This document shows positions 16,386 through 24,906 of a DNA stretch of 38,647 nt, piece after piece. The notes beneath the pieces are model-generated. The model did no database searches, had not been told where the DNA came from, and worked only from the letters and a program-made list of their open reading frames with translations. Position numbers and translations under genes: made by a program. The stretch is from Novosphingobium sp. (lineage in GTDB: Bacteria > Pseudomonadota > Alphaproteobacteria > Sphingomonadales > Sphingomonadaceae). The stretch is from contig NZ_JANXWG010000078.1 of the NCBI RefSeq assembly GCF_025351285.1, positions 1-38,647 of the forward strand, given 5' to 3'. Position 1 is the stretch's first letter; each line of letters begins with the position of its first letter.

Positions 16386-18581
16386 ATGACCTTTTCGAAC
16401 TCGACCACGGGCCGCGCCATCCATCCTGCCTGGGCCACTTGCCTTGCACTGACCGCCAGTCTGTGGGCGGTGTCGGCACAGGCACAGGCGCAGGCTCCGG
16501 ATGCGGCCACGCCGGATGCAGCCACGCCCGATGCATCCAGCGATCCCGGTGCGTCCCCCGCAATCGTCGTCACCGCGCGCCGGCTCAATGCTGCGCGCGA
16601 TTCGATCCAGCCCAGCCTTGGCGCAGACAGCTACACGCTCGATGCCAAGGCGATCACCGCGCTGCCCGGCGGCAACAACCAGGGCTTCAACCAGATCGTG
16701 CTGCAACTGCCCGGGGTGGTTCAGGATGGCGGGGGCCAGCTTCACGTGCGCGGCGATCATGCCAACCTGCAATACCGCATCAACGGCACGATCCTGCCCG
16801 AGGGGTTGTCGGGCTTCGGACAGACGCTTTCACCCCGGCTGATCGACAAGTTCTCGCTGCTGACCGGCGCGCTGCCCGCTCAATATGGGCTGCGCACCGC
16901 CGGGATCATCGACATTACCACCAAGTCGGGCCTGGCCAATGGCGGTTCCGCCTCGATCTATGGCGGCAGCCTGGGCACGATCGAGCCTGCCATCGAATAC
17001 GGCGGCACTTCCGGCGCGACCAGCTATTTCGTTTCGGGAGACTACCGTCACGATAACCTCGGCATCGAAAGCGTGGACGGTACGCGCACCCCGCTCCACG
17101 ATGCCACGGACCAGTTCCAGGGCTTCGCGTTCGTCGATCACATCCTCGACGAATCGAACCGCGTGAGCGTGCTCGGCGGCTATTCCAGCCAATGGTTCCA
17201 GATCCCCAATCCGCGCGGGCTTTCGGCCGCAGCCATCGGCCCGGGCTACACCGTGGGCGGCGCCAGCGACTTCCAATCGGATGCGCTCAACCAGACCCAG
17301 CTTGAACGCACGGGCTTCGGACAGGTCGCACTGCTCCACGCGGCCGGTCCGCTGACGCTGCAAGCCGCCGGTTTCGTGCGCTATTCCTCACTGCGCTACC
17401 GCCCCGACGTGCTGGGCGAACTGCTGTTCAACGGGCAGGCGCAAGCTGCATCCAAAAGCGATCTCGCGCTCGGGCTCCAGCTCGATGCCTCGTACAAGGC
17501 GGGCGATGCCCACACGCTGCGCGGTGGGTTCTTCCTCCAGCACGATCGCGCGCTCAGCCGCACCAGCACCTCGGTGTTCCCGCTCGACGGCAATGGCGCC
17601 CAAGCCGGCGAGCCGATCCAAATCATCGACAACGGCAGCCAGAACGGCACCACCGTCAGCGCCTATCTGCAGGACGAATGGAAGCTCGCCCCCACGCTCA
17701 CGCTCAACACCGGGCTGCGCTACGATCACTACAGCGCGTTCCGCAGCGAAGGCCAGTTGAGCCCGCGCGCCAGCCTGGTGTGGCAGCCATCCGGCAGCAC
17801 CACAGTCCACATCGGCTATGCGCGGTACTTTTCGCCGCCGCCGTTCGAACTGGTCGCCAACCAGACGCTGGCGAAGTTCGTCGGCACCAGCGCCGAAGCG
17901 GCGGGAACGCTCGACACCACCCCGCTTGCCGAACGCCAGCACTACTTCGATCTTGGTTTCCAGCAGAAGATCGGCCGCGCGCTCACCATCGGGATCGACG
18001 GCTATTACCGCATTTCGCGCAACCTGATCGATGAAGGCCAGTTCGGCGCGCCGATCATCCTTACGCCGTTCAATTACGCCGATGGCCGGATCAAGGGCGT
18101 GAACCTTTATGCCACCTACCAGACCGCCGACTGGCAAGTGTATGGCAACCTGGCATTTTCAAAGGCCACCGGCCGCAACATCGTATCGAGCCAGTTCTCG
18201 TTCGATCCGGCTGATCTGGCGTACATCGCCACGCATTACATCTACCTCGATCACGATCAGACCACGACCGCATCGGCCGGGTTGTTCCGCTCGTTCCGCG
18301 ATGGTTCGCTGAAGGGCCTCAAGCTGGGCGCAAGCATGCTTTACGGCTCGGGCCTGCGCCGTGACGGCGCCGTACCAAACGGCGACAAGCTGCCGCCTTA
18401 CGCTCAGGTCAACCTTGCGGTAAGCTACAAGCTTGAGCGCCCGGGCATCGAACTGCGCTTCGACGTGATCAACGTGGGCGATCACGTCTACCAGATCCGC
18501 GATGGCACCGGCGTGGGCGTGGGCGCGCCGCAGTTTGGGCCCCGGCGCGGGTTTTTTGTCGGGGTTTCCAAGGATTTGTAG
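16386..18581 (+). CDS. TonB-dependent outer-membrane receptor
   Basis: A 731-residue receptor from ATG 16386. An N-terminal export signal (about residues 1-37) ends in a SAQAQAQA stretch, followed by a repetitive PDAATPDAATPDAS spacer and IVVTARR, which resembles a TonB box. The plug domain follows: GGNNQGFNQIVLQLPGV, LHVRGDHANLQYRINGT, then the RTAGIIDITTKSG motif at its end. The remainder alternates amphipathic beta strands, ending in a strand with terminal aromatic/Leu residues (RRGFFVGVSKDL). The substrate cannot be told from sequence. It has AT-rich palindromes upstream and is convergent with yggS. No ExbB/ExbD/TonB is in the window. Confidence 0.9.
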   Translation: MTFSNSTTGRAIHPAWATCLALTASLWAVSAQAQAQAPDAATPDAATPDASSDPGASPAIVVTARRLNAARDSIQPSLGADSYTLDAKAITALPGGNNQGFNQIVLQLPGVVQDGGGQLHVRGDHANLQYRINGTILPEGLSGFGQTLSPRLIDKFSLLTGALPAQYGLRTAGIIDITTKSGLANGGSASIYGGSLGTIEPAIEYGGTSGATSYFVSGDYRHDNLGIESVDGTRTPLHDATDQFQGFAFVDHILDESNRVSVLGGYSSQWFQIPNPRGLSAAAIGPGYTVGGASDFQSDALNQTQLERTGFGQVALLHAAGPLTLQAAGFVRYSSLRYRPDVLGELLFNGQAQAASKSDLALGLQLDASYKAGDAHTLRGGFFLQHDRALSRTSTSVFPLDGNGAQAGEPIQIIDNGSQNGTTVSAYLQDEWKLAPTLTLNTGLRYDHYSAFRSEGQLSPRASLVWQPSGSTTVHIGYARYFSPPPFELVANQTLAKFVGTSAEAAGTLDTTPLAERQHYFDLGFQQKIGRALTIGIDGYYRISRNLIDEGQFGAPIILTPFNYADGRIKGVNLYATYQTADWQVYGNLAFSKATGRNIVSSQFSFDPADLAYIATHYIYLDHDQTTTASAGLFRSFRDGSLKGLKLGASMLYGSGLRRDGAVPNGDKLPPYAQVNLAVSYKLERPGIELRFDVINVGDHVYQIRDGTGVGVGAPQFGPRRGFFVGVSKDL

Positions 18582-18596
18582 GGGGCCAATGCGCTC

Positions 18597-19274
18597 CTAA
18601 AGCGGGGCTCGCGCCCCGAACAGGGCGCTGCCGACGCGCACGTGCGTTGCGCCGAGCATGATGGCGGTTTCGAAATCGTCGCTCATTCCCATGCTGAGGC
18701 CTGCTGCGACGCCGTTGTCGTCGGCCAGCTTGCCCAGCAGCGCAAAGAACGGCGCGGATTCGATGCCGGCGGGGGGGACGCACATCAGCCCGGCGAGCGG
18801 GATGCCGGCCGCGCGCGCCTGGGCGATAAACACGGGCAAGTCGGCAATGGTGCAGCCGCCTTTTTGTGGTTCATCGCCAATGTTCACCTGGACGAAGCAG
18901 GGCACTTGCCGGCCGGTCTTGTCCATCGCCCGGGCGAGCGCGGTCACGAGGCTGGGGCGGTCGAGCGAGTGGATGCAATCGAACAGCGCAACCGCGTCAT
19001 CGGCCTTGTTGGATTGGAGCTGGCCGACCAGGTGCAGGCGGATGTCCGGCGCGTTTGCGATCAGTTCGGGCCACTTGGCCTGCGCTTCCTGCACACGGTT
19101 TTCACCGAACACGCGCTGGCCGGCGGCGATCAGCGGCGCGATCGTTTCGGCGGGGTGCGTTTTGGAGATCGCGATCAGGGTCACGTCTTCGGGCTTGCGC
19201 CGCGCGATCCGGGCGGCGGCGGCGATACGCGTGCGGATGGAATCGAGGTGGGTGTGAGGCGCTGGATCGATCAT
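18597..19274 (-). CDS. yggS: Pyridoxal-5'-phosphate homeostasis protein, YggS family
   Basis: A 225-residue PLP-binding protein of the YggS/PLPBP family, which affects vitamin B6 and amino-acid homeostasis and has no established catalytic activity. The PLP lysine is Lys38 in LIAISKTHP. Other family signatures are FGENRVQEAQ, LHLVGQLQSNKA and, near the C-terminus, LSMGMSDDFETAIMLGATHVRVGSALFG. The gene converges on the TonB receptor gene 15 bp away, and is divergent from the next gene with about 20 bp between starts. Confidence 0.93.
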   Translation of the reverse strand: MIDPAPHTHLDSIRTRIAAAARIARRKPEDVTLIAISKTHPAETIAPLIAAGQRVFGENRVQEAQAKWPELIANAPDIRLHLVGQLQSNKADDAVALFDCIHSLDRPSLVTALARAMDKTGRQVPCFVQVNIGDEPQKGGCTIADLPVFIAQARAAGIPLAGLMCVPPAGIESAPFFALLGKLADDNGVAAGLSMGMSDDFETAIMLGATHVRVGSALFGARAPL

Positions 19275-19296
19275 GGCGCGATGCTATAGCGATGCG

Positions 19297-19878
19297 ATGC
19301 GCCAATGCCAGCCGATCTCCCCCAAGGGATGCCGCGTGTGGCTGATTTCCGACGTGCGCAACGATGCGGTGCTCGAAGCCGCGATCGCCCGGCTGCCGCG
19401 CGGCAGCGGCGTGGTGTTCCGGCATTATCACCTGCCCCTGGCGGAGCGGAAGCAGCGGTTCAACGCGGTCCGGCGGCTGTGCCGGGCGCGCGGGCATGCG
19501 CTGATTCTGGCCGGCACGCCCGCGCTGGCGAGGGCCTGGCGCGCCGATGGCAGCTATGGCACGCCATGCCTTGGGCGGACGATTGCAACAGCGCACGATC
19601 TGGCCGAGATCGGCAAAGCGAATCGGCTGGGTGCGGCGGCGGTGATGCTTTCGCCGGTCTATCCGACCCGCTCGCACCCCGGTGCCGCGACGCTGGGGCC
19701 GCTGCGGTTTCGGTTGTTGGCTGCGCGCGTGGTCGCCCCGGTGATCGCGCTTGGCGGCATGACGCGGCGCACGGCGCGGCGGCTCGGGGCGTCTCGATGG
19801 GCTGCAATCGATGGATTGACGCCACAGGAACCGCGCAAAAAGTCCCGAGATATCCGGCGATTCCAAGACGATTCTTGA
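19297..19878 (+). CDS. Thiamine phosphate synthase/TenI-like protein
   Basis: A protein of about 193 residues in the TMP-synthase/TenI family (TIM barrel). The motif SPVYPTRSHPG is the family signature (the usual form is SPVFPT.SH), followed by VIALGGMT. The N-terminal part is shorter and more diverged than ThiE, and the conserved pyrophosphate-binding residues are not clearly visible, so I hold back the thiE name; a TenI-type regulator or aminase-like role is possible. The start is uncertain: ATG 19297 is chosen because the earlier in-frame ATG (19273) overlaps the divergent yggS start. ftsK follows on the same strand after about 100 bp. Confidence 0.7.
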   Translation: MRQCQPISPKGCRVWLISDVRNDAVLEAAIARLPRGSGVVFRHYHLPLAERKQRFNAVRRLCRARGHALILAGTPALARAWRADGSYGTPCLGRTIATAHDLAEIGKANRLGAAAVMLSPVYPTRSHPGAATLGPLRFRLLAARVVAPVIALGGMTRRTARRLGASRWAAIDGLTPQEPRKKSRDIRRFQDDS

Positions 19879-19977
19879 CCGGGAGTCGGGTCAGGGCGCA
19901 TGATGCGCGTGGACTTGGGGGCCAAGTCGCGCCGGCATCGATCATGCCTGCTGTGCGCTGGCCGTAGGGAATCGAAC

Positions 19978-22374
19978 ATGGCGTCACGCGCACTCACCAC
20001 CACGCGTTCGCGCGACGGGGCCAACGACTGGAAAAGCATCTTGCGTCGCAGCTTGCGCCGCAGCCTGGAACTGGTTGGCGGAATGGCGTTGATCGGCCTG
20101 ATGCTGTTCCTGGCGTTGGCGCTGGCAAGCTACAGCCAGACCGATCCTTCGGGCAGCACCGCCGCGGCAGCGACTTCGCACAATTGGATGGGTGTTTCGG
20201 GCGCGATGGCAGCCGAGCGCTTGCTGTTCGTGTTCGGCGTGGCCAGTGCGCTGCTGCTCCCGCTGCTTTACGTGTTTGCGCGCGCCTTGTGGGACGCGCA
20301 GAGCGACTTGCGGCCCGGTGAGGACGAGGTGGCAGTTGCTCCGCTGGGGGGCCACTGGTTCCGTCGCACGCTGTGGCTCCTGTTCGCGCTGGTGCTGCTC
20401 GACGCGGTGCTGGCACTGGTGTTCACCGGCCCGGGCGGAACGTTGCCCGCAGGCATGGGTGGGGTTACCGGACTGCTTGTAGCGGTCGGCGTGCGCAAGC
20501 TGGCGGCACTGTTGCCGGGCGCAGTCGGTGGCTGGGCAACATTGGCAGTGGCGCTGGTTTTTCTCGGCGCTGGTTTGTGGCTGGTGGCGCGGGTGTTCGC
20601 GCTCGATTGGCGGCGGCTGCTGGCTTGGCCGTCGTTCCTGCGGCGCGCTCCGGCCATGGCACTGGCGCGCAGCACGGCATCGGTGGTGAGCGATGTGGCC
20701 AACGGCAAGCCGATCCGCACGCCCCGCGCGGCGCGCACTGCTGAACCCGAACCGGCCCCGGGTGAGGCGCGGCGGGTTACCGAGATCAGCGATTCGTCCG
20801 CACGCCCGCCCGCGCCCGCGCAGCTTTCGGCGCGCAGCCGGCAGGGCGATCTGTTCGACGAATACGAACTGCCCGGCCTCGACATCCTGGAGGAACCGCC
20901 GGTCAACACCAAGCCCCCGGTCGACAAGCTGGCGTTGGAACGCAATGCGCGGCTGCTCGAAACCGTGCTCGACGATTTCAACGTCAAGGGCCAGATTACC
21001 GCAGTGCGCACCGGCCCGGTGGTGACGATGTACGAACTCGAACCCGCGCCCGGCATCAAGGCCAGCCGCGTGATCGGGCTGGCCGACGATATCGCCCGCA
21101 ACATGAGCGCGATTTCCGCACGCGTCTCCTCGATCCCGGGCCGCACCGTGATGGGCATCGAACTGCCCAATGCCGATCGGCAGATGGTGGCGTTCCGCGA
21201 ACTGGTGGCCTGCGCCACTTTCGCCGAATCGAAGGCCTTGCTGCCGATCATCCTGGGTAAGGACATCGCCGGCGAACCGATCATCGCCGATCTCGCCGCG
21301 ATGCCGCACTTGCTGGTGGCGGGCACCACCGGATCGGGCAAGTCGGTGGGCCTGAACTGCATCCTGCTGTCGCTGCTCTACCGGCTGACCCCGCGCGAAT
21401 GCCGGTTGATCCTGGTCGATCCCAAGGTGCTGGAACTGAAAAGCTACGACGATATCCCGCACCTGCTGTCACCCGTGGTGACCGAGCCGGCCAAGGCGGT
21501 GCGCGCGCTCAAGTGGGCGGTCGAGGAGATGGAGCGGCGCTATCGCATGATGTCGTCGATCGGCGTGCGCAACATCTCGGGCTTTAACGACAAGGTCCGC
21601 ACCGCGCTGACAAAGGGCAAGCCATTGGGCCGCCGCGTACAGGTCGGCTTTGACCGTGAGACCGGCGAGGAGCGCTTTGAAGAACACCAGCTCGATTACC
21701 AGGTCTTGCCGCAGATCGTGGTGATCGTCGATGAGCTTGCCGATCTCATGGTCACGTGCGGCAAGGAAATCGAAGTGCTGATCCAGCGGCTCAGCCAGAA
21801 GAGCCGCGCCGCGGGCATCCACCTGATCATGGCGACGCAGCGCCCCTCGGTCGATGTCATCACCGGCGTGATCAAGGCCAACCTGCCCACCCGGATCAGC
21901 TTCGCGGTCACCAGCCGCATCGATAGCCGCACGATCCTGGGCGAACAGGGCGCCGAGCAACTGCTGGGCAAGGGCGACATGCTCTACAAGCCCAACACCG
22001 ACCCGATCCGCCGCGTCCACGGCCCGTTCGTCTCGGACGAAGAGGTCGAACGCGTGGCCGATCACTGGCGCGCGCAGGGCAAGCCAGATTACGTTACATC
22101 GGTCACCGAGGAGCCCGAGGATGGCTCGTTCGGGTTCGATGATCTGGAAATGACCGCGTCGGACGCGCCCGAGGAGCGCAAGTACCGCCAGGCCTGCCAG
22201 TACGTGTGGGAAAGCCAGAAGGCCTCGACCAGTTGGGTTCAGCGGCAGATGGGGGTGGGTTACAACACCGCGGCCAAGTGGATCGACCGGATGGAGAGCG
22301 ATGGCTTCATCGGCCCCGCCAACCACGTCGGCCGCCGCGAGATCTATCGCGACAAGGATGGCCAGCCCCTGTGA
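19978..22374 (+). CDS. ftsK: DNA translocase FtsK
   Basis: FtsK anchors at the division septum and pumps DNA to resolve chromosome dimers. The 798-residue product has an N-terminal membrane domain with about four hydrophobic helices (residues 30-210). A short Pro/Ala-rich linker follows (about 230-300). The motor domain has Walker A GTTGSGKS (residues 449-456) and Walker B VVIVDELADLM (Asp585). A winged-helix gamma domain is at the C-terminus (KASTSWVQRQMGVGYNTAA, then RREIYRDKDG). The linker is short, as in many Alphaproteobacteria. Start at ATG 19978, preceded by a GGGA purine run. The TGA overlaps by one base the ATG of the next gene, suggesting coupled translation. Confidence 0.95.
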   Translation: MASRALTTTRSRDGANDWKSILRRSLRRSLELVGGMALIGLMLFLALALASYSQTDPSGSTAAAATSHNWMGVSGAMAAERLLFVFGVASALLLPLLYVFARALWDAQSDLRPGEDEVAVAPLGGHWFRRTLWLLFALVLLDAVLALVFTGPGGTLPAGMGGVTGLLVAVGVRKLAALLPGAVGGWATLAVALVFLGAGLWLVARVFALDWRRLLAWPSFLRRAPAMALARSTASVVSDVANGKPIRTPRAARTAEPEPAPGEARRVTEISDSSARPPAPAQLSARSRQGDLFDEYELPGLDILEEPPVNTKPPVDKLALERNARLLETVLDDFNVKGQITAVRTGPVVTMYELEPAPGIKASRVIGLADDIARNMSAISARVSSIPGRTVMGIELPNADRQMVAFRELVACATFAESKALLPIILGKDIAGEPIIADLAAMPHLLVAGTTGSGKSVGLNCILLSLLYRLTPRECRLILVDPKVLELKSYDDIPHLLSPVVTEPAKAVRALKWAVEEMERRYRMMSSIGVRNISGFNDKVRTALTKGKPLGRRVQVGFDRETGEERFEEHQLDYQVLPQIVVIVDELADLMVTCGKEIEVLIQRLSQKSRAAGIHLIMATQRPSVDVITGVIKANLPTRISFAVTSRIDSRTILGEQGAEQLLGKGDMLYKPNTDPIRRVHGPFVSDEEVERVADHWRAQGKPDYVTSVTEEPEDGSFGFDDLEMTASDAPEERKYRQACQYVWESQKASTSWVQRQMGVGYNTAAKWIDRMESDGFIGPANHVGRREIYRDKDGQPL

Positions 22375-23333
22375 TGCGCTTTGCGTGGGCGGTGCTGGCG
22401 GCGGCATTGCTCGCGGCATCGCCCGCGTCTGCCACGGTGTTCAAGCTGGTCCAGGCCGATCTGGTCAACGGCATCGCAAAGGGCAAGATGCCGCCCGCAG
22501 TGACATTGGCCGAAGAAGGCGCGACCGTCACGCTCGAACCCACCACCTATAGGGGGGGAGAGGGCGAAGATGCCGATGTCTATCCGGCCTACCGCATAAC
22601 GGTGACATTGCCCGGCCACGCGCCGTTCGTGGTCCCCGCCGACGAAGCCCGGCTCGATGTCCAGGGCGTTCATGTCGGCGTGGGTCGGCTGGCGAAATCC
22701 GATCCGGCGCCCGTGGTGATCCTCGAAGGCTTTTCGGGCGGGATGCATTGTTGCGGCACGTTCCAGATGATCGCGGCGGTCGGAGATGCCGTGAAGGTTC
22801 TGTCGCTCGACGGGATCGACGGAGGGCCGGGCGATTATTTCGCGCGCGACCTGGATGGTGACGGCGTGCGCGACATCGAGCGGCAGGACGACGCGTTCCG
22901 CTATGCCTTCGCCTCGGGCGCAGGCAGTTGGAGCCCGCCCGTCATTTACAACTTGCGCAACGGCGCGCTGGTCGATGTGTCGAACGAACCGCGCTACGCC
23001 AGAGTGTGGGAGCGATATGCGGCCCATGTACTCAAATACTGCAAGCCATCGAACCGGTTCGAACGCAACGGCGCCTGCGCCGCTTATGCCGCCGCGATGG
23101 GGCGGCTGGGGCGGGGTGCCGAAGGGATCAGGATCGCGGTGGCCTCTGCGCAACCGATCGCCGGCTTCCTGCCCACCCGCTGCCGGGTCGAGCCGGGCAA
23201 GGACGGCGGCTGCCCCGAGGGACAGGAGGTGGAGTTCAGCGGGTTCGAACCGGCGCTACGCTGGTTTCTCGATTCAACCGGCTATGTAAGCGACTCCGCG
23301 GTCCGCGGCCTCCCATCGCCAGCGACAAAATGA
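22374..23333 (+). CDS. Exported protein of unknown function, coupled to ftsK
   Basis: A 319-residue protein with a clear signal peptide (MRFAWAVLAAALLAASPASA, cleavage near residue 20). The mature part has a vicinal Cys pair in GGMHCCGTFQM, a calcium-loop-like DLDGDGVRDIE segment, and later cysteines in KYCKPS, GACAAY, RCRVEP and GGCPEG, so disulfides in the periplasm are likely. The ATG at 22374 overlaps the ftsK TGA, and the stop overlaps the start of the following NUDIX gene (ATGA). I do not recognise the family. Tight coupling with ftsK may reflect expression and not a shared function. Confidence 0.75.
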   Translation: MRFAWAVLAAALLAASPASATVFKLVQADLVNGIAKGKMPPAVTLAEEGATVTLEPTTYRGGEGEDADVYPAYRITVTLPGHAPFVVPADEARLDVQGVHVGVGRLAKSDPAPVVILEGFSGGMHCCGTFQMIAAVGDAVKVLSLDGIDGGPGDYFARDLDGDGVRDIERQDDAFRYAFASGAGSWSPPVIYNLRNGALVDVSNEPRYARVWERYAAHVLKYCKPSNRFERNGACAAYAAAMGRLGRGAEGIRIAVASAQPIAGFLPTRCRVEPGKDGGCPEGQEVEFSGFEPALRWFLDSTGYVSDSAVRGLPSPATK

Positions 23334-23788
23334 CCGCGCTTTCGCTGGCGTGGGCATTGCGTCGGTGGATTTTCGCACTGCTCGGTGTGCGCACGCGCGG
23401 GGTGAAGCTGCTGGTCGAGAACGCGGCTGGCGAAGTGCTGCTGGTGCGCAACGCTTACGGCAAACACTGGCAATGGGTGTTGCCCGGCGGTGGGGTGGGT
23501 CGGCGCGAGAGCACGGTCGATGCGGCGGTTCGGGAACTGCGCGAGGAAACGGGCTGTCACGCAGGGGGGCTCAGGTTGTTTGCCACTTACGTCTCGGGCC
23601 TCGAAGGCCGCCGCGACACGATCGATTTGTTCCGCGCGACCACCGTCGATGCGCCGCAAGCCGATCGGCGCGAGATTGCCGAGGCGGGGTTTTTCGCGCT
23701 GGACCGGCTGCCCGATCAAACATCGCCCGCCACTTTGCGCCGTCTGGCCGAGGTTTTCGGAGCGGCCGGGATCAGCCCGCACTGGTAA
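23330..23788 (+). CDS. NUDIX hydrolase
   Basis: A 152-residue protein with a complete NUDIX box at residues 54-76: G-x5-E-x7-REL-R-EETGC, i.e. all REUxEExGU positions are filled, so it should hydrolyse a nucleoside-diphosphate-linked compound. The N-terminal WALRRWIFALLGV is hydrophobic, weakly membrane-associated or a first helix. The substrate is unknown. ATG 23330 overlaps the stop of the upstream secreted-protein gene by 4 bp (ATGA), so it is the last gene of the ftsK cluster. Confidence 0.88.
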   Translation: MTALSLAWALRRWIFALLGVRTRGVKLLVENAAGEVLLVRNAYGKHWQWVLPGGGVGRRESTVDAAVRELREETGCHAGGLRLFATYVSGLEGRRDTIDLFRATTVDAPQADRREIAEAGFFALDRLPDQTSPATLRRLAEVFGAAGISPHW

Positions 23789-23816
23789 GCCGAGGCAGAA
23801 CGGGAAACCACGACGG

Positions 23817-23850
23817 GAAACGGCGAGTACCCGCAGGGACTCGCCGTTTC
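23817..23850. terminator. Bidirectional hairpin terminator
   Basis: A perfect 12-bp stem: GAAACGGCGAGT (23817-23828) and ACTCGCCGTTTC (23839-23850), with a 10-nt loop. It lies between convergent genes (the NUDIX gene and the OmpA-like gene). The stem itself ends in TTTC on both strands, giving a weak U-tract, so it probably ends transcripts from both sides. Confidence 0.7.
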
Positions 23851-23889
23851 GAAGCAGACTGCCGTCCGGTCCGCAAACCGGACCAGCGA

Positions 23890-24525
23890 TCAGTTGACCT
23901 TGACGAACTCTACGCGGCGGTTCGCGGCCGAAGCTGGGTTCGATGTATCGAGCAGCTTGTCCGAACCGTAGCCGTGCGCAGCCAGTTGGCCGCGGTTGGC
24001 GCCGTTGCTGACGAGGAAATCGACCACGGCCTGCGCGCGCTTTTGCGAGAGGGCGCGATTGGTGGCCGGGTTGCCCGATGCATCGGTGTAGCCGTTGACG
24101 TCGAAGCGCTTGCCCGAAAGCTGCGGTGCCTTGATTGCAGTCAGGAACTGCAGCGCCTGGCGCTTGCCATCACCGGTCAGTTCGGCCGAGCCCGTGATGA
24201 ATGTGATGGCAGCGTTGGAACGACCTGCGGTGGCCAGCTTGGCCGTCATCTTGCCAGCATCGGCGGACTTGGTGACGGGGCGTTCGATCAAGCGTTCGCG
24301 GCTGCCGGTAGCAGGCGCCGCAGTGGCAACGCGGCGCGCGATGCTGAAGCCGCGGTTTTCAGGACGAGGCTGTTCGGTGCCGGCAGTGTCGGCCTGGCCG
24401 CAGTCACCCGACAGTTCGCAGACGATCTGATCGCTCGACTTTTCAAGCGCAGCAGGGGCTGCCTGTGCAAAGGCAGGCAGTGGGAGCAGCGCAACAGTCG
24501 CCGCCAGAAGATACCGGGTCATCAT
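23890..24525 (-). CDS. OmpA-C-like periplasmic protein
   Basis: A 211-residue protein with a signal peptide (about residues 1-20, cleavage after PAFA) and a C-terminal OmpA/MotB-like peptidoglycan-binding domain (about 105-211; VNGYTDASGNPATNRALSQKRAQAVVDFL region, Asp and Arg conserved). There is no N-terminal beta-barrel; the middle has a Cys pair (VCELSGDC), then a Pro/Arg/Ala spacer. It may be a periplasmic peptidoglycan anchor. Start at ATG 24525, with GGAG eight bases upstream. It is the downstream-most gene of the minus-strand adhesin/CHAT/kinase segment but has its own 380-bp upstream region. Confidence 0.85.
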   Translation of the reverse strand: MMTRYLLAATVALLPLPAFAQAAPAALEKSSDQIVCELSGDCGQADTAGTEQPRPENRGFSIARRVATAAPATGSRERLIERPVTKSADAGKMTAKLATAGRSNAAITFITGSAELTGDGKRQALQFLTAIKAPQLSGKRFDVNGYTDASGNPATNRALSQKRAQAVVDFLVSNGANRGQLAAHGYGSDKLLDTSNPASAANRRVEFVKVN

Positions 24526-24906
24526 TGACTTAACTCCAATCGCAGGGATCTTATCGGGAAAGTTCTTCGGCATCGACCTTCGCCTTATGATGCCGATATA
24601 ATTCGTTCATCATTTGGTAGCAATGATTCTCGTCACACTCGCAACGCCCTTGATTCGTTTCCAAGCGATTGTTCCGCAATGGGAAGCTGCTCGATCCAAG
24701 TGTTAACGTTGCCGTTCGACTGATTGCTCACGACCTGGTTCGCGTTGGTGTGTTCCGCGCAGCAAGGTTTGAAGTTGAATTCCGACTGGGAACCCAAGTG
24801 ATTTGAATACTTTATAGCAATGCGCTGTTGTTGCGGCGGTGCGTGGGCGAATGGCCGAATCCTGCCAAAGATCGCCGTCCTTAGCCATTCGTGCCGCAGT
24901 GCTGAC
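24526..24906. other. OmpA-like gene upstream region, no gene
   Basis: About 380 bp between the OmpA-like gene start and the end of the kinase gene. It is AT-richer than its flanks. It holds a candidate promoter (24595-24623) for the OmpA-like gene. No convincing coding frame is seen, and no clear terminator was found for the kinase gene. Confidence 0.5.
24595..24623 (-). promoter_or_regulatory. Candidate sigma-70-type promoter for the OmpA-like gene
   Basis: On the minus strand, TTGCTA (plus positions 24618-24623) and TATATC (24595-24600) are separated by 17 bp. Each matches four of six consensus positions. The predicted start would leave a leader of about 60 nt. This is a visual match only. 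Confidence 0.3.

Noticed and set aside
24703..24888. A 61-codon minus-strand frame upstream of the OmpA-like gene
   Set aside because: No Shine-Dalgarno sequence, no recognisable features; reads as intergenic sequence.
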